A DNA stretch of 64,000 nucleotides from JADLHS01 sp044225555 (GTDB taxonomy: Bacteria > Verrucomicrobiota > Verrucomicrobiia > Limisphaerales > JADLHS01). Positions within the stretch are counted from its first letter, which is position 1; the number at the start of each line of letters is the position of its first letter. The notes below the pieces were generated by a model, which saw only the letters and a list, made by a program, of their open reading frames with translations, made no database searches and was not told the origin of the DNA. The stretch lies in the NCBI GenBank assembly GCA_044225555.1, contig JBGAIM010000002.1, positions 186,001 through 250,000 on the forward strand, given 5' to 3'. The translations under genes and the position numbers were made by a program. Shown piece by piece: positions 35,110 to 43,108 of this stretch.

Positions 35110-35520
35110 ATGTGTCTGATTCTCACAGTTCGGCTCGCGGAGTCAGATGCAGCACGAGCATCCGAGATTTGCCGCGCTGTTGACCTCCCGACGTGTTCCG
35201 AGAAGCGGCGGCTTTTCAGTTTCGGTCGCCGACCGTCAGGTGTTGTCCACATTCCCGGCCCGGATGGTGGCTGTGGCTGTAGCTTTCTCGCGGACAGTGC
35301 GGATTGGGATGCGCCTACTTGGGACATGATTCCATCCACGCTTCCTCGGCTCGCAGGCATTTTGCGTTCGATACGGCGTGAGACTTCGAGCGGCTTTAGT
35401 TTCGAGGCGTTGTGGGTTAGCGAGTCGCCAGCCGAGGAGCGTCGCGTTACGATTGAGGAGTTGGCTGGTCTTGCCGAGCAGAGTAGGCTTGGCACGAAGA
35501 CGAGGTATTTAGTTGAGTGA
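35110..35520 (+). CDS. Integron cassette 1: hypothetical protein
   Basis: 136 residues, start ATG 35110, 14 bp after the cassette boundary, as usual for cassette genes. Features: LTVRLAESDAARASEICRAV at the start, a Gly/Cys-rich turn (IPGPDGGCGCSFLADSADWD) and SGFSFEALWVSESPAEERRV. No family or catalytic motif is recognised. It has no promoter of its own, is read in the same direction as the next three cassettes, and is closed by an attC at 35537-35626. Cassette genes are typically accessory: stress, toxin-antitoxin or phage resistance. Confidence 0.7.
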   Translation: MCLILTVRLAESDAARASEICRAVDLPTCSEKRRLFSFGRRPSGVVHIPGPDGGCGCSFLADSADWDAPTWDMIPSTLPRLAGILRSIRRETSSGFSFEALWVSESPAEERRVTIEELAGLAEQSRLGTKTRYLVE

Positions 35521-35536
35521 CTATGACGATGACGTG

Positions 35537-35626
35537 GGCTAACCATGCGCTGCAGCGAACCCGGCATGGCGTCGTGGTTTGCAATCGTGGCGTCCCGTGC
35601 GCCGGGTCGCTGAGCTTGGGTTGGAC
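35537..35626 (+). repeat. Integron attC site 1
   Basis: R'' GGCTAAC (35537-35543), L'' area GCGCTGCAGCGAAC, a variable loop, L' area GTCGCTGAGCTTGGG, and R' GTTGGAC (35620-35626). The two halves are imperfect inverted repeats, and the R'' complements the start of its own cassette (35090), as integron biology demands. About 90 bp. Confidence 0.75.
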
Positions 35627-35640
35627 AACAAGGATACAAA

Positions 35641-36471
35641 ATGGGATTTCTTAATAGACTATTCGGCAGAGGAAACACAGTGCCTGAGAATGAGAGGAAC
35701 GTGAACCATCTAGCGTTTGTCTTGCTCTCGGAAGCAAGGCTTCCAGAAGCGCAGGAGATCGCACACGCCCTCCGCAATTTCCCCGCTCTCAACGAGAACC
35801 TGCAGGCAGAAGTGGAAAAGGCGGGGGAAGATGCCAGTAAGCAGGTGGTTTCTCTCAAGCTCAATACAGGAGAAGGAGCTATGATCGCTTTGTATGATGC
35901 TCCAGTGCCCAAGGGTGAGGCGGACCATTATGCTCAGTATAGCCTTTCGTCGTTCAGAAGCGGGTGGAGGCTTCCTCCGCATTGCGCCAACTTCGTCGTG
36001 GCATTCAACCCCGCTGTTCCGGCTTCGCCCATTGTTCGGTTGTCCCGGTTCACCTCTCTACTCGCAGCGGTCACAAAATCTTCACCAGCGGTTGGTGTAT
36101 ACTGGGGCAATGCCGGAGCTACGCACGACTCGGAGTTCTTCCTGTCAATTGCATCGAGCCCGGGAATTGTGCCGAGAATGATGCTTTGGTCCGGCGTCAG
36201 CATCGCACGCGAGGAGAGCGGTCGGCTGAGTTTGTTGAGCTTAGGAATGAAACAGCTCAACCTACCTGACTTCTTACTTACTGCCGACGGGTCGTCTGCG
36301 AACGATGCCGTAGCAACATTGTTTGATTTGCTCTCATATGTTGCTAATCGTGGCGAGAAGATACCCGAAGGTCATACGGTAGGCACGTCTGCCAATCAAA
36401 AACTACCAGTTCACTATGTGCAGTCACCAGTCGATCCAAGTAAGAAAGTCTGTAGTGTAAGGCTTTCCTGA
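35641..36471 (+). CDS. Integron cassette 2: DUF4261 protein
   Basis: 276 residues. It begins MGFLNRLFGRGNTVPENERN, an amphipathic start seen on some DUF4261 proteins. The body shows VNHLAFVLLSEARLPEAQEI, then SKQVVSLKLNTGEGAMIALY and the C-terminal DUF4261 part (LLSLGMKQLNLPDFLLTADG, ANDAVATLFDLLSYVANRGE). The biochemical function of this domain is unknown; it is frequent in type VI secretion or toxin-immunity neighbourhoods. The gene lies in a cassette with 5' boundary GTTGGAC and closing attC whose R'' is GTCCAAC, an exact match. Confidence 0.8.
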   Translation: MGFLNRLFGRGNTVPENERNVNHLAFVLLSEARLPEAQEIAHALRNFPALNENLQAEVEKAGEDASKQVVSLKLNTGEGAMIALYDAPVPKGEADHYAQYSLSSFRSGWRLPPHCANFVVAFNPAVPASPIVRLSRFTSLLAAVTKSSPAVGVYWGNAGATHDSEFFLSIASSPGIVPRMMLWSGVSIAREESGRLSLLSLGMKQLNLPDFLLTADGSSANDAVATLFDLLSYVANRGEKIPEGHTVGTSANQKLPVHYVQSPVDPSKKVCSVRLS

Positions 36472-36494
36472 CTAGTATTGCCGATGCAAACCAG

Positions 36495-36620
36495 GTCCAA
36501 CCATGCGCTGCAGCGAACGGCCTCTGCGCCGTCCGTTCGAGCGTCGCGGGAGTTTGTGAGCGCACCGTGCGCTCCGCCCGTGCCGCCGAGGCCGTCGCTG
36601 AGCTTGGGTCGTTGTTAGGC
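36495..36620 (+). repeat. Integron attC site 2
   Basis: R'' GTCCAAC (36495-36501), CATGCGCTGCAGCGAAC next, a long central hairpin, then GTCGCTGAGCTTGGGTCGTT and R' GTTAGGC (36614-36620). The outer boxes are nearly the same as those of attC 1, so the two cassettes come from the same kind of integron. About 126 bp. Confidence 0.8.
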
Positions 36621-36630
36621 CACTCGCCCA

Positions 36631-36996
36631 ATGAAGATCATCGCGGACAAGATTGATGAGTATCCGAGACACGCGATTTCTCGTGCGGATGTTCGCCTGA
36701 TTGTTTCCGCTGTTCCTCCCGCTTGGTCCGAGCACATCAAGGTCGTGAGGCTGTCCTCGTCACGTTCCGCAGCTTCAGTGGCCCTCTACGCTCATTCGAG
36801 TTCGGGTGACACTCTGACCATTGCCTCTCGCGGACATACGCCGGAGAGCACATTGCATTCAGTGCTGGCTGAGTTGGCAGCGCACGCGTTGGGTTTCAAG
36901 CATCGCACCTTTCAGCATTTGCAGGCACGTTACCAAGCTCAGGTCGAGAGTTTGGTTGCACCGCTGATGGCAGAGTTATTGCCGCAGATTTCATGA
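36631..36996 (+). CDS. Integron cassette 3: hypothetical protein
   Basis: 121 residues from ATG 36631, 11 bp after the cassette boundary. Readable parts are MKIIADKIDEYPRHAISRAD, PPAWSEHIKVVRLSSSRSAA, then a His-containing stretch (VLAELAAHALGFKHRTFQHL) that resembles the context of a zinc-metalloprotease helix but lacks the full HExxH. No family is recognised. It is closed by attC 3 at 37014-37079, whose R'' complements this cassette's start over ten bases (GTTAGGCCAC). Confidence 0.7.
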   Translation: MKIIADKIDEYPRHAISRADVRLIVSAVPPAWSEHIKVVRLSSSRSAASVALYAHSSSGDTLTIASRGHTPESTLHSVLAELAAHALGFKHRTFQHLQARYQAQVESLVAPLMAELLPQIS

Positions 36997-37013
36997 TGAC
37001 GTGGCCTAACCAG

Positions 37014-37079
37014 TCGCGGATGCTTTTACTGACGTTATTGGATGCACAACAAAGAGTCGTCTAACCAATACTGTTAGGC
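37014..37079 (+). repeat. Integron attC site 3
   Basis: R'' GCCTAAC (37014-37020), a short 66-bp body containing GTCGCGGATGC and GGATGCACAACAAAGAGTCG, and R' GTTAGGC (37073-37079). It is shorter than and differs from attC 1 and 2, typical of cassettes gathered from different sources. Confidence 0.75.
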
Positions 37080-37095
37080 CGCTTGCCACACCACT

Positions 37096-37629
37096 ATGAT
37101 CGAGTCGTGCTACTGGAAAGAGGAATTAGTCCGAATTGCAAAGAGCATCCGCCCTGTGAAAAGACCCGGTCGCTGGTCAGAGCGAGCACATTGCATTATC
37201 GAGCGAGATTTGATGCTCGGCTTTTTTATGGTGCGGCGGCTTATTGAGCTTCACAAGGTTTCATCCGTTACTCGTGATTTCTCGATGAGAGTGTTTTCGT
37301 GTCCAGCGCGCGGGAAGCATGTGCACCGCATGAATGGGGCATTCATTCATGAACTTTACCACCTTGAGACCGAGAGGCGTGAGACCAAGAAGCCACTTTA
37401 TCTTTCTAATCAGTTCGTTCACGCTTATACCAGCTTTGTTGCACGCGACGAGAGTCGGAATTGGAGCGATGTTTATATTGTCTCCGACTACGACCGGAAT
37501 GACTGCATTTGGCGCATTCCGATTGCAGAGATTCAGCGGCTATTCTCGGTCGCTGCACAAGATTATCCCAATACGTTTCGGATGGTTTACAGCAAAGAGG
37601 AAGGCGATTATGAGATTTCTACAGATTGA
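37096..37629 (+). CDS. Integron cassette 4: hypothetical protein
   Basis: 177 residues from ATG 37096, 16 bp after the boundary. Readable parts: LVRIAKSIRPVKRPGRWSER, then IIERDLMLGFFMVRRLIELH, NGAFIHELYHLETERRETKK and SDVYIVSDYDRNDCIWRIPI. The His-Glu-x-x-His-like FIHELYHLE could bind metal, but the first residue pattern differs from a normal HExxH. No family is recognised. The expected closing attC is missing: only GCGGCC (37706-37711), matching the first bases of an R'', is seen before the phage-type sequence begins, so the array seems cut here. Confidence 0.7.
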   Translation: MIESCYWKEELVRIAKSIRPVKRPGRWSERAHCIIERDLMLGFFMVRRLIELHKVSSVTRDFSMRVFSCPARGKHVHRMNGAFIHELYHLETERRETKKPLYLSNQFVHAYTSFVARDESRNWSDVYIVSDYDRNDCIWRIPIAEIQRLFSVAAQDYPNTFRMVYSKEEGDYEISTD

Positions 37630-37723
37630 GCTCACCTTTTCATCTTAAAAGTTTTCCCCTTTCGGTTCTTCCAGGAGTTGTATTCGTGAGGCGTCGCTCT
37701 GCCGAGCGGCCACTACGGGACAG

Positions 37724-37788
37724 TTTTCTCCGAAACCTCCGCCACCTTCGCCTGACCCGCTAGACCATGCGCGTAGCGCATGGCAAAA
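37724..37788 (+). repeat. 65-nt leader-type repeat with hairpin, copy 1
   Basis: Shared with 50065-50129: TTTTCTCCGAAACCTCCGC, six variable bases, CGCCTGACCCGCTAGACCA, a hairpin and TGGCAAAA. The hairpin here is CCATGCGC-GTA-GCGCATGG (37765-37783). It ends directly before the CGGAG and ATG of the next gene, so it may act in the 5' leader. Confidence 0.8.
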
Positions 37789-37796
37789 ACGGAGTC

Positions 37797-38354
37797 ATGC
37801 GAAACTATCGATCGTTCCTCGGTTCAATTCTCACCGTTATTCTTCTCCTCAGCGCCCTCGCGCTATTGGCTGTGCCCACCTGGGCGCAGAGTACCAGTCC
37901 CAGTCCCAACATCGTCACCGCGCTCCAGAATGTATTCGATGCGCGCGACACCAATTCGTTGATGAACGCCGACGAGATCAACGTGTCGCCGATGTTCAAA
38001 TACAATGCCGAGTCCCACCGCGCCGGCGGCGCGCTCAAGCTCGACTGGTGGGTGACGGATCAGCAGGGCGCGTTCTTCACCTTCGAGGAATACGGCGATC
38101 GCTCGGCGTACTGGTCGCTGGGTTACCAGGCGCGTACAGTCTTCAAAGGCATCGAACTCTCGCTCGGCGCCGGCACGCGGCAGAACACCAGCGATCCTCT
38201 CGGCGATGTGAAGCTGTTCATCGAACCCACGATCACCAAACAGATTTTTCACAAGGGCGATTGGGACATCCGCCTGGCGGTGGGCTGTGACATCCTGAAC
38301 AGCGAGAAGCCCAATCCGTTTTTCGCCATCACGTTTCGCGCGGTGAAGTTCTAG
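37797..38354 (+). CDS. Hypothetical exported protein at the start of the phage-like cluster
   Basis: 185 residues from ATG 37797; CGGAG lies 2 bp before it. A clear signal peptide (LGSILTVILLLSALALLAVP, cut near WAQ) is followed by a beta-strand-rich domain with alternating residues (KLDWWVTDQQGAFFTFEEYG; YWSLGYQARTVFKGIELSLG; DIRLAVGCDILNSEKPN), ending in FAITFRAVKF, the aromatic last residue typical of outer-membrane beta-barrels. A small barrel is possible. The neighbours are phage lysis and head genes, where exported proteins may act in host envelope modification or lysis. No family is recognised. Confidence 0.7.
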   Translation: MRNYRSFLGSILTVILLLSALALLAVPTWAQSTSPSPNIVTALQNVFDARDTNSLMNADEINVSPMFKYNAESHRAGGALKLDWWVTDQQGAFFTFEEYGDRSAYWSLGYQARTVFKGIELSLGAGTRQNTSDPLGDVKLFIEPTITKQIFHKGDWDIRLAVGCDILNSEKPNPFFAITFRAVKF

Positions 38355-38356
38355 CT

Positions 38357-38409
38357 GGTAGGGCGCTGCTGCCGCAGCGCTGATGGCGACGCAGCAGCGT
38401 CGCCCTACC
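38357..38409. repeat. GGTAGGGC-type palindromic repeat between two genes
   Basis: GGTAGGGCG (38357-38365) pairs with CGCCCTACC (38401-38409); the next pairs are CTGCTGC with GCAGCAG, with a 3-nt bulge on the right arm. It fills the 56-bp gap between two genes. The same end motif appears in the element inserted in the portal gene at 43628-43687, so both belong to one repeat family. Confidence 0.75.
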
Positions 38410-38410
38410 C

Positions 38411-39166
38411 ATGCATCGCCCCATGGACTTCAACCAACAGCTTGCCCTCTACTGCGCGCGACTGATCGGGGCCGCTTATCCCGGCGGCGCGCTCACGCCG
38501 AATGTGATCTCGACGGCCACCGACACGCAGGTGTGGGTGGGTGGCGGTGAAAACTTCGGCGCGCACAATGTGCGCTACGTGGTCTTTCCCGGTACCGCCA
38601 GCCTGCGCGACGCGATGACGGATTTGAAAATCCGCAAGACGCCTTGGAGCGCGGGTCAGGTGCATCGCGGTTTTCAGGCCGCCTTCGGCAGTGTGGCGCA
38701 TGACGTCACGGAATTGTTGCCGTCGGATTGCGAGGTGATCATCACCGGGCATTCACTGGGGGGCGCGCTGGCCACCTTGTTTGCGGATGCGCTCAATGGT
38801 TTCCGGCGGGTTCACTCGGTCTGGACGTTTGGTTCTCCCCGCGTGGGCAACGGTGCGTATGCGCGCGATTACAACTCGCGCCTGGCCGAGCGGACCTTCC
38901 GCCTCACGAACGCCGGTGATCCCGTGCCCTGGCTGCCGCCGCTGTTGCTCTCCAAGTTCATCCACTGGAGCACGGGCTTTTACACGCATGTGCAGCGTGA
39001 ACATTATTTGAATCGTGATGGGGGATTGGATGTGGAATCGCTCGTCGCGCACCTGAGCGAAGCCCGGGAGATCATCACGCAACCGCAAGCCGAGATCACA
39101 CACCTGGCCCTGGTCGCGGAACATGGTCTGAGCAGCTACGTCAAAAAGCTGGAGGCGCTCGCGTGA
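38411..39166 (+). CDS. Lipase class 3 family alpha/beta hydrolase
   Basis: 251 residues. Lipase-3 features: VVFPGTASLRDAMTDLKIRK as the oxyanion region, nucleophile elbow IITGHSLGGALATLFAD (Ser115), TFGSPRVGN, then NAGDPVPWLPP with the probable catalytic Asp (about 171) and VQREHYL with the His (about 197). No signal peptide. Start ATG 38411, or ATG 38423. In a phage cluster such an enzyme may damage host membranes during lysis; it could also be cargo. It overlaps the next gene by 4 bp. Confidence 0.88.
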   Translation: MHRPMDFNQQLALYCARLIGAAYPGGALTPNVISTATDTQVWVGGGENFGAHNVRYVVFPGTASLRDAMTDLKIRKTPWSAGQVHRGFQAAFGSVAHDVTELLPSDCEVIITGHSLGGALATLFADALNGFRRVHSVWTFGSPRVGNGAYARDYNSRLAERTFRLTNAGDPVPWLPPLLLSKFIHWSTGFYTHVQREHYLNRDGGLDVESLVAHLSEAREIITQPQAEITHLALVAEHGLSSYVKKLEALA

Positions 39167-39819
39167 GTGAACACGGACAGACAATTCCAACGGGCGGTGC
39201 TTTCCTTGCATGGCTGTGCGCTGCTTTGTGTCTGTGCCTTGTGGGTTGTAATGAACGAAGAGCCACCACCGTTCCCGGTGGGGCGAGCGTACTCGCGAGC
39301 CGAACCAACACCACTGCCCGGCTCGTCAGCAGCCTCGCCCCACCATTACCCGGCAACAGCTCGGCTTCAGCCGCCGCAGCTCCGCCTGGCGGAACGGTGA
39401 CCGCCACGCTCAACATTCTCCCGTCCACCAATGCCACGGGATACAAACTCTGGTGGGGCGCGGCTTCGCACAATTACACCAACGCGATCAACGCCGGCAC
39501 GAATCTGGTCGTGTCCTTCACGAACCTGGTGCGCGGCGTCAGGTATTACTTCGCCGCCACCGCCTATGATGCGAGCGGTCTCGATTCACCTTTCAGCAAC
39601 GAAGCGATTTTTCCCGCGCCGGTGACGAACTACCTGACCGTGTTCGTGGAGAGCAGCGGCGCGGTGAATGGCCTTTGGACCAATTACTGGTCCACGACCC
39701 TGACCAATCCGCCCGCCGCGTCCCAGTTCTTCCGTTTCGGAATCCGCTCGACGAACAGCGGAAACATTGTCCGCCTCAACGCCAGCACTCTGCAAGTCAG
39801 CAACACCAACCAACCATGA
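39163..39819 (+). CDS. Putative lipoprotein with fibronectin type III domain
   Basis: 218 residues from GTG 39163, which overlaps the lipase stop (GTGA). Lipoprotein signal with lipobox LVGC (Cys at about 29) after LAWLCAALCLCL, then a Pro/Ala-rich linker and an FnIII domain (VTATLNILPSTNATGYKLWW, AGTNLVVSFTNLVRGVRYYF, AATAYDASGLDSPFSNEAIF). The Thr/Asn-rich style is that of the host's own surface proteins, so it may be host-derived cargo or a phage protein adapted to be exported. It overlaps the next gene by ATGA. Confidence 0.75.
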   Translation: MSEHGQTIPTGGAFLAWLCAALCLCLVGCNERRATTVPGGASVLASRTNTTARLVSSLAPPLPGNSSASAAAAPPGGTVTATLNILPSTNATGYKLWWGAASHNYTNAINAGTNLVVSFTNLVRGVRYYFAATAYDASGLDSPFSNEAIFPAPVTNYLTVFVESSGAVNGLWTNYWSTTLTNPPAASQFFRFGIRSTNSGNIVRLNASTLQVSNTNQP

Positions 39820-40220
39820 ACCAAGTCCCGGATGCTCCTTTCGTTTTGAATCTGCTCCTCGCCGCCGTGCTGATCGGCAACGCGGTGGCCATCTGGCTCG
39901 GCATTGCCAATGGCAAAAAAATCCAGCGACGCGAGGTGAGCTTCTCCGAGACGCCGGCCAGCAAGCGCGAGTTTGATGCGCACGCCAGCGAATGCCGGCT
40001 GGAGCGCGCGGCGCTGCGCGCCGAGATCAAGGCGGATCGCGACGCAAACCAGGTCCATGCCAGCGCCCGCAGCCAGACCATTTTCACCCAGATCGAAAAG
40101 GTGCGCGTGGAGTTGATGGATAAAAATGACGAACTGCGCCAGGAGATGCAGCGGAACTTCCAGGACACCGAACGCGCCCTCGGCCGCATCGAGGGAAAAA
40201 TTGACCAGGGGAAATCATGA
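39816..40220 (+). CDS. Small membrane-anchored coiled-coil protein
   Basis: 134 residues from ATG 39816. One N-terminal transmembrane helix (VLNLLLAAVLIGNAVAIWLG, about 9-29) and a long charged helix (REFDAHASECRLERAALRAE; IFTQIEKVRVELMDKNDELR) make it look like a phage spanin or holin-associated protein, in keeping with its place before the terminase genes. ATGA overlaps on both sides show tight coupling. No sequence family is recognised. Confidence 0.72.
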   Translation: MNQVPDAPFVLNLLLAAVLIGNAVAIWLGIANGKKIQRREVSFSETPASKREFDAHASECRLERAALRAEIKADRDANQVHASARSQTIFTQIEKVRVELMDKNDELRQEMQRNFQDTERALGRIEGKIDQGKS

Positions 40221-40480
40221 GCGCCGAACAAAACGAACTGTTGCGCCATGCCGTGCGCGAGTTTCTCGCGGTCCGCTTTCCCACCGCGCACACCCCGCGG
40301 GCCATTCTCCGCACCATCGCGCGCGAGGTGGATTTTCCGGTGAGCGAAACCGACGTGATTGCCGCCAGTGAATTTCTCGCCGGCCTGAACCAGGCGAAGA
40401 AGCATCCGGACGCCCTGGGCAGCACGATTTATTACAGCGCCACGCCGGAAGGCGTGCTGGCGCACGAAAGGGGGAGTTGA
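40217..40480 (+). CDS. Hypothetical phage protein (87 aa)
   Basis: A small soluble alpha/beta protein: LLRHAVREFLAVRFPTAHTP, RAILRTIAREVDFPVSETDV, ASEFLAGLNQAKKHPDALGS, ending GVLAHERGS. Its stop overlaps the ATG of the small terminase gene and its start overlaps the preceding gene by ATGA. In Mu-like phages small proteins of unknown role lie just upstream of gp27; this fits that position. No motif reveals function. Confidence 0.7.
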   Translation: MSAEQNELLRHAVREFLAVRFPTAHTPRAILRTIAREVDFPVSETDVIAASEFLAGLNQAKKHPDALGSTIYYSATPEGVLAHERGS

Positions 40481-41124
40481 TGGCCCGCCAAGGAAAAATC
40501 GCCCGCCTGCCCGAGCCCATTCGCGAGGAGCTGAACAAGCGGCTGCGCAACGGCGCGCTCGGTCCGCAGATTCTGCCCTGGCTCAACTCGCATCCGGACG
40601 TGGTGCAGGTGATGGCCGAGTTTTTTGCCGGCGCGACCATCAACGCGCAGAATCTTTCCGATTGGCGCAACGGCGGCTACGAAGATTGGTTGGAGAAACA
40701 GGATCGCACGTATCGCATCAAAGAGCTGGCGAGCTACGCCGCGAAACTCAGCGGCGCGAACCAGACCTCGATTGCCGAGGGCGCGGCGGCGATTGCGAGC
40801 GGGCGCTTGCTCGAACTCCTCGAAGCCGCCACGGATTCCGAGCAGAAACTCACCGCCGAAGAAATCCAGGACATTGTCGGCAGCCTCACCAGCCTGCGCA
40901 GTGCCGAGATCGCGCAACAGCGCACCGATCAGGACGCCGTGAAGCTCCGCCAGAAGGGTGAAGAGCTGAAGCTCGCGCGCGAAAAGTTCCAAAGGGACAC
41001 GGCGGAGATGGTTTTGAAATCCGCGCGCGACACGGCGATCCAGCAGATAGCCAACGCGCCGATAGATCGCACCGCCCAACTCGATGCGGTCGGCAAACAA
41101 TTGTTCGGTGATCTGTGGAAGTGA
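40480..41124 (+). CDS. DUF3486-like phage terminase small subunit (Mu gp27-like)
   Basis: 214 residues from ATG 40480 with GGGGAG five bases before. Start MARQGKIARLPEPIREELNK resembles the helix-turn-helix opening of Mu gp27 (GKIDRLPEEIR...LN..L); QILPWLNSHPDVVQVMAEFF and QNLSDWRNGGYEDWL fit a DNA-recognition domain. A long helical region (TDQDAVKLRQKGEELKLARE) follows, then a tail ending LFGDLWK. By analogy it recognises phage DNA for packaging together with the large terminase encoded 4 bp downstream. Confidence 0.82.
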   Translation: MARQGKIARLPEPIREELNKRLRNGALGPQILPWLNSHPDVVQVMAEFFAGATINAQNLSDWRNGGYEDWLEKQDRTYRIKELASYAAKLSGANQTSIAEGAAAIASGRLLELLEAATDSEQKLTAEEIQDIVGSLTSLRSAEIAQQRTDQDAVKLRQKGEELKLAREKFQRDTAEMVLKSARDTAIQQIANAPIDRTAQLDAVGKQLFGDLWK

Positions 41125-41127
41125 GCC

Positions 41128-42738
41128 ATGAGCACCGCCATCCAACGCCGGCTCTATCAGCGCGAGGCCCTGCGCGAGTTCATCGAGACGATGCTCCGCG
41201 TCTGGGCGATGTTGTGGGAACGGCAGAGCGGCAAGAGCACCACGTTCGCGGACATGATGCTCTTCGAGATGCTGCGCTACCGCGCCCGCACGTGCATCTA
41301 CGGGAGCGCCTCGCTGCTGCTCGGTACCGAAATCCCGCTGAAGATCGGCCAGCGCCTCGACGGCGCGCAGCTCATCGAAAAGGACCTGAAGCTGTGGCAG
41401 GACTTCGCCGCGAATGCCGCCGCGCAATGTACCGAGCGACAAATGCTTTTTCAGGTGGCCGAGCAGGATCGCGAGAAAATTCCCGAGGGTCTCACCGAGG
41501 AAAACTTCAAAGATCTGTTCCGGAGTGCCAAACTGGAGTTCCGCGTTTATCACGACCGGACCACGTACTCGCGAACGAAGGTGGTCGCGCCCAATGTGGC
41601 CACGGCGCGCGGTTGGTCCGGCACTGTCTTCCTGGATGAAGTTGCCTTCATCCGTGAGTTGCGCGAGTTGCTCACCGCGCTGTTGCCGATCATTAGCTCG
41701 AACAAATCGTTCAAGCTGCTGATGGCCACGACGCCGCCGGAGTTTGATGACACGCACTATTCCTTCGAGCTGCTCGCGCCCCCGGCCGGGCTGGAGTTCA
41801 AACCGAACGCAAACGGCAACTGGTACGAGAGCGAGGCCGGCATCCGCGTGCATCGGGCCGACGCATTCGACACTCACGCCGCCGGAAAAAAGATTTTCGA
41901 TTTGAAGAACGGCGATGAGATCACGCCGGAAGAAGCATTCCGCCGCGCGCCGAACAAGGACGGTCACCGCATCGCGCACTGGCTCTGGTGGATGCTCGGC
42001 GGCGCGGCCGCATGCGATCTGTTGATGCTGAAGACCGCCCAGGAACGCGGCGTCGGCAAATGCCGTTGCATTTTAATTGATACGGATGCGGATTTCGTGG
42101 AGGCCACGAACTGGCTGGCGAAGAACATTGATCCTCACGCCCGCTGCGCGCTCGGCCTGGACAAAGGCACGACGACGAAGGAGAAGAGCAATCCCACCGT
42201 GCTGAGTGTGCTGGAGGAAAAGGGACCGGAGATCATCAACCGCCTTTGCCTGATCTGGAAGTCACGTGATCCGGAAGTTCACGACGAACGCATCGAGGCC
42301 ACGTTGGACACGATCGCGAAACGGCCGGGCGGTCGGGCCATGACACTGGCGATTGATGCCACCAGCGAAAAGCTCGATGCCGAGCGCCAGGCGAAGAAGT
42401 TCCGCGCGAAGATTCATGTCGTGCTCGTGGTGGGCAGTGAAGGTTACGAGAAACCCGGACTGCAAAAGCCGACGAACTACAAACAATTCACGTGCGAGCA
42501 ATACGTCGGCGTGCTGGAAGACAATCATCTCACGCTGCCGCCCGAGGCGTACTTGCGCACCGATCACCGGTTGGTGATGAAAGATCGCGGGCGTTTCGTT
42601 TGTGAGCCGGATTCAGAGGGCCGGCACGGTGACACGTTTGACGCGAACCGGCTCGGCCTCTTTGGGCTGAAGTATCGCGGCGGCAACGCGGTGGCCCTGC
42701 CGGTGGCCCTCGGCAGTTACCAGGGAGGCACGGGATGA
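41128..42738 (+). CDS. Phage terminase large subunit (Mu gp28-like)
   Basis: 536 residues. The ATPase Walker A-like motif ERQSGKST (31-38) is of the R-x-x-GKS(T) type, Walker B is TVFLDEVAF (about 165-173), and the coupling motif LMATTPPEFDDTHYSFEL follows. The nuclease half begins with CALGLDKGTTTKEKSNPT (about 340) with an acidic metal ligand, then AIDATSEKLDAERQAKKF, and ends with GDTFDANRLGLFGLKYRG. The protein pumps DNA into the prohead and cuts it. Size and motif order are normal. The following gene overlaps by ATGA. Confidence 0.92.
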   Translation: MSTAIQRRLYQREALREFIETMLRVWAMLWERQSGKSTTFADMMLFEMLRYRARTCIYGSASLLLGTEIPLKIGQRLDGAQLIEKDLKLWQDFAANAAAQCTERQMLFQVAEQDREKIPEGLTEENFKDLFRSAKLEFRVYHDRTTYSRTKVVAPNVATARGWSGTVFLDEVAFIRELRELLTALLPIISSNKSFKLLMATTPPEFDDTHYSFELLAPPAGLEFKPNANGNWYESEAGIRVHRADAFDTHAAGKKIFDLKNGDEITPEEAFRRAPNKDGHRIAHWLWWMLGGAAACDLLMLKTAQERGVGKCRCILIDTDADFVEATNWLAKNIDPHARCALGLDKGTTTKEKSNPTVLSVLEEKGPEIINRLCLIWKSRDPEVHDERIEATLDTIAKRPGGRAMTLAIDATSEKLDAERQAKKFRAKIHVVLVVGSEGYEKPGLQKPTNYKQFTCEQYVGVLEDNHLTLPPEAYLRTDHRLVMKDRGRFVCEPDSEGRHGDTFDANRLGLFGLKYRGGNAVALPVALGSYQGGTG

Positions 42739-42917
42739 AATCCAGCGCGCAGCATGTCCAGGAGGTTTGTGCCGGCAAGGTGCGTTACTCGACGCGCTCG
42801 CTTGCGCGCGAAGCCATCCGCGGGATCACCACCCAGCCCAAGCGCAGCCGGCGCAAAAAGAACTTCCACAGCTACCACTGCCCGGCCTGCGGCGATTACC
42901 ACATCGCGAGCCCATGA
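42735..42917 (+). CDS. Small zinc-ribbon-like phage protein (60 aa)
   Basis: 60 residues starting at ATG 42735 (ATGA overlap with the terminase gene). Basic middle (TTQPKRSRRKKNFHSYHCPA) and a half zinc-binding motif CPACGDYHI near the C-terminus, with another Cys at residue 12 and His residues that could complete the site. Such short DNA- or RNA-binding proteins are frequent in phages. Function unknown. Confidence 0.6.
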   Translation: MKSSAQHVQEVCAGKVRYSTRSLAREAIRGITTQPKRSRRKKNFHSYHCPACGDYHIASP

Positions 42918-43108
42918 CACCCATTCAAGCCATTTACCTTGAATCGCTCCAGGATGCCCCAGGACGTTTTGAGGGGTGTCAGGCCACGTCCGGCACCGCC
43001 ATCCCCCCACGCGAAGCCACGCGAAGGGGCATTCCGGGCATTCTGATGCGTCCCCAAACCGTATTTTTGCAGACCCATTCTGCTCGAAGTTCGCCCCTCC
43101 CATAATAT

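Noticed and set aside
37096..37629. Metalloprotease reading of FIHELYHLE in cassette 4
   Set aside because: It lacks the standard HExxH spacing, so no enzymatic call was made.
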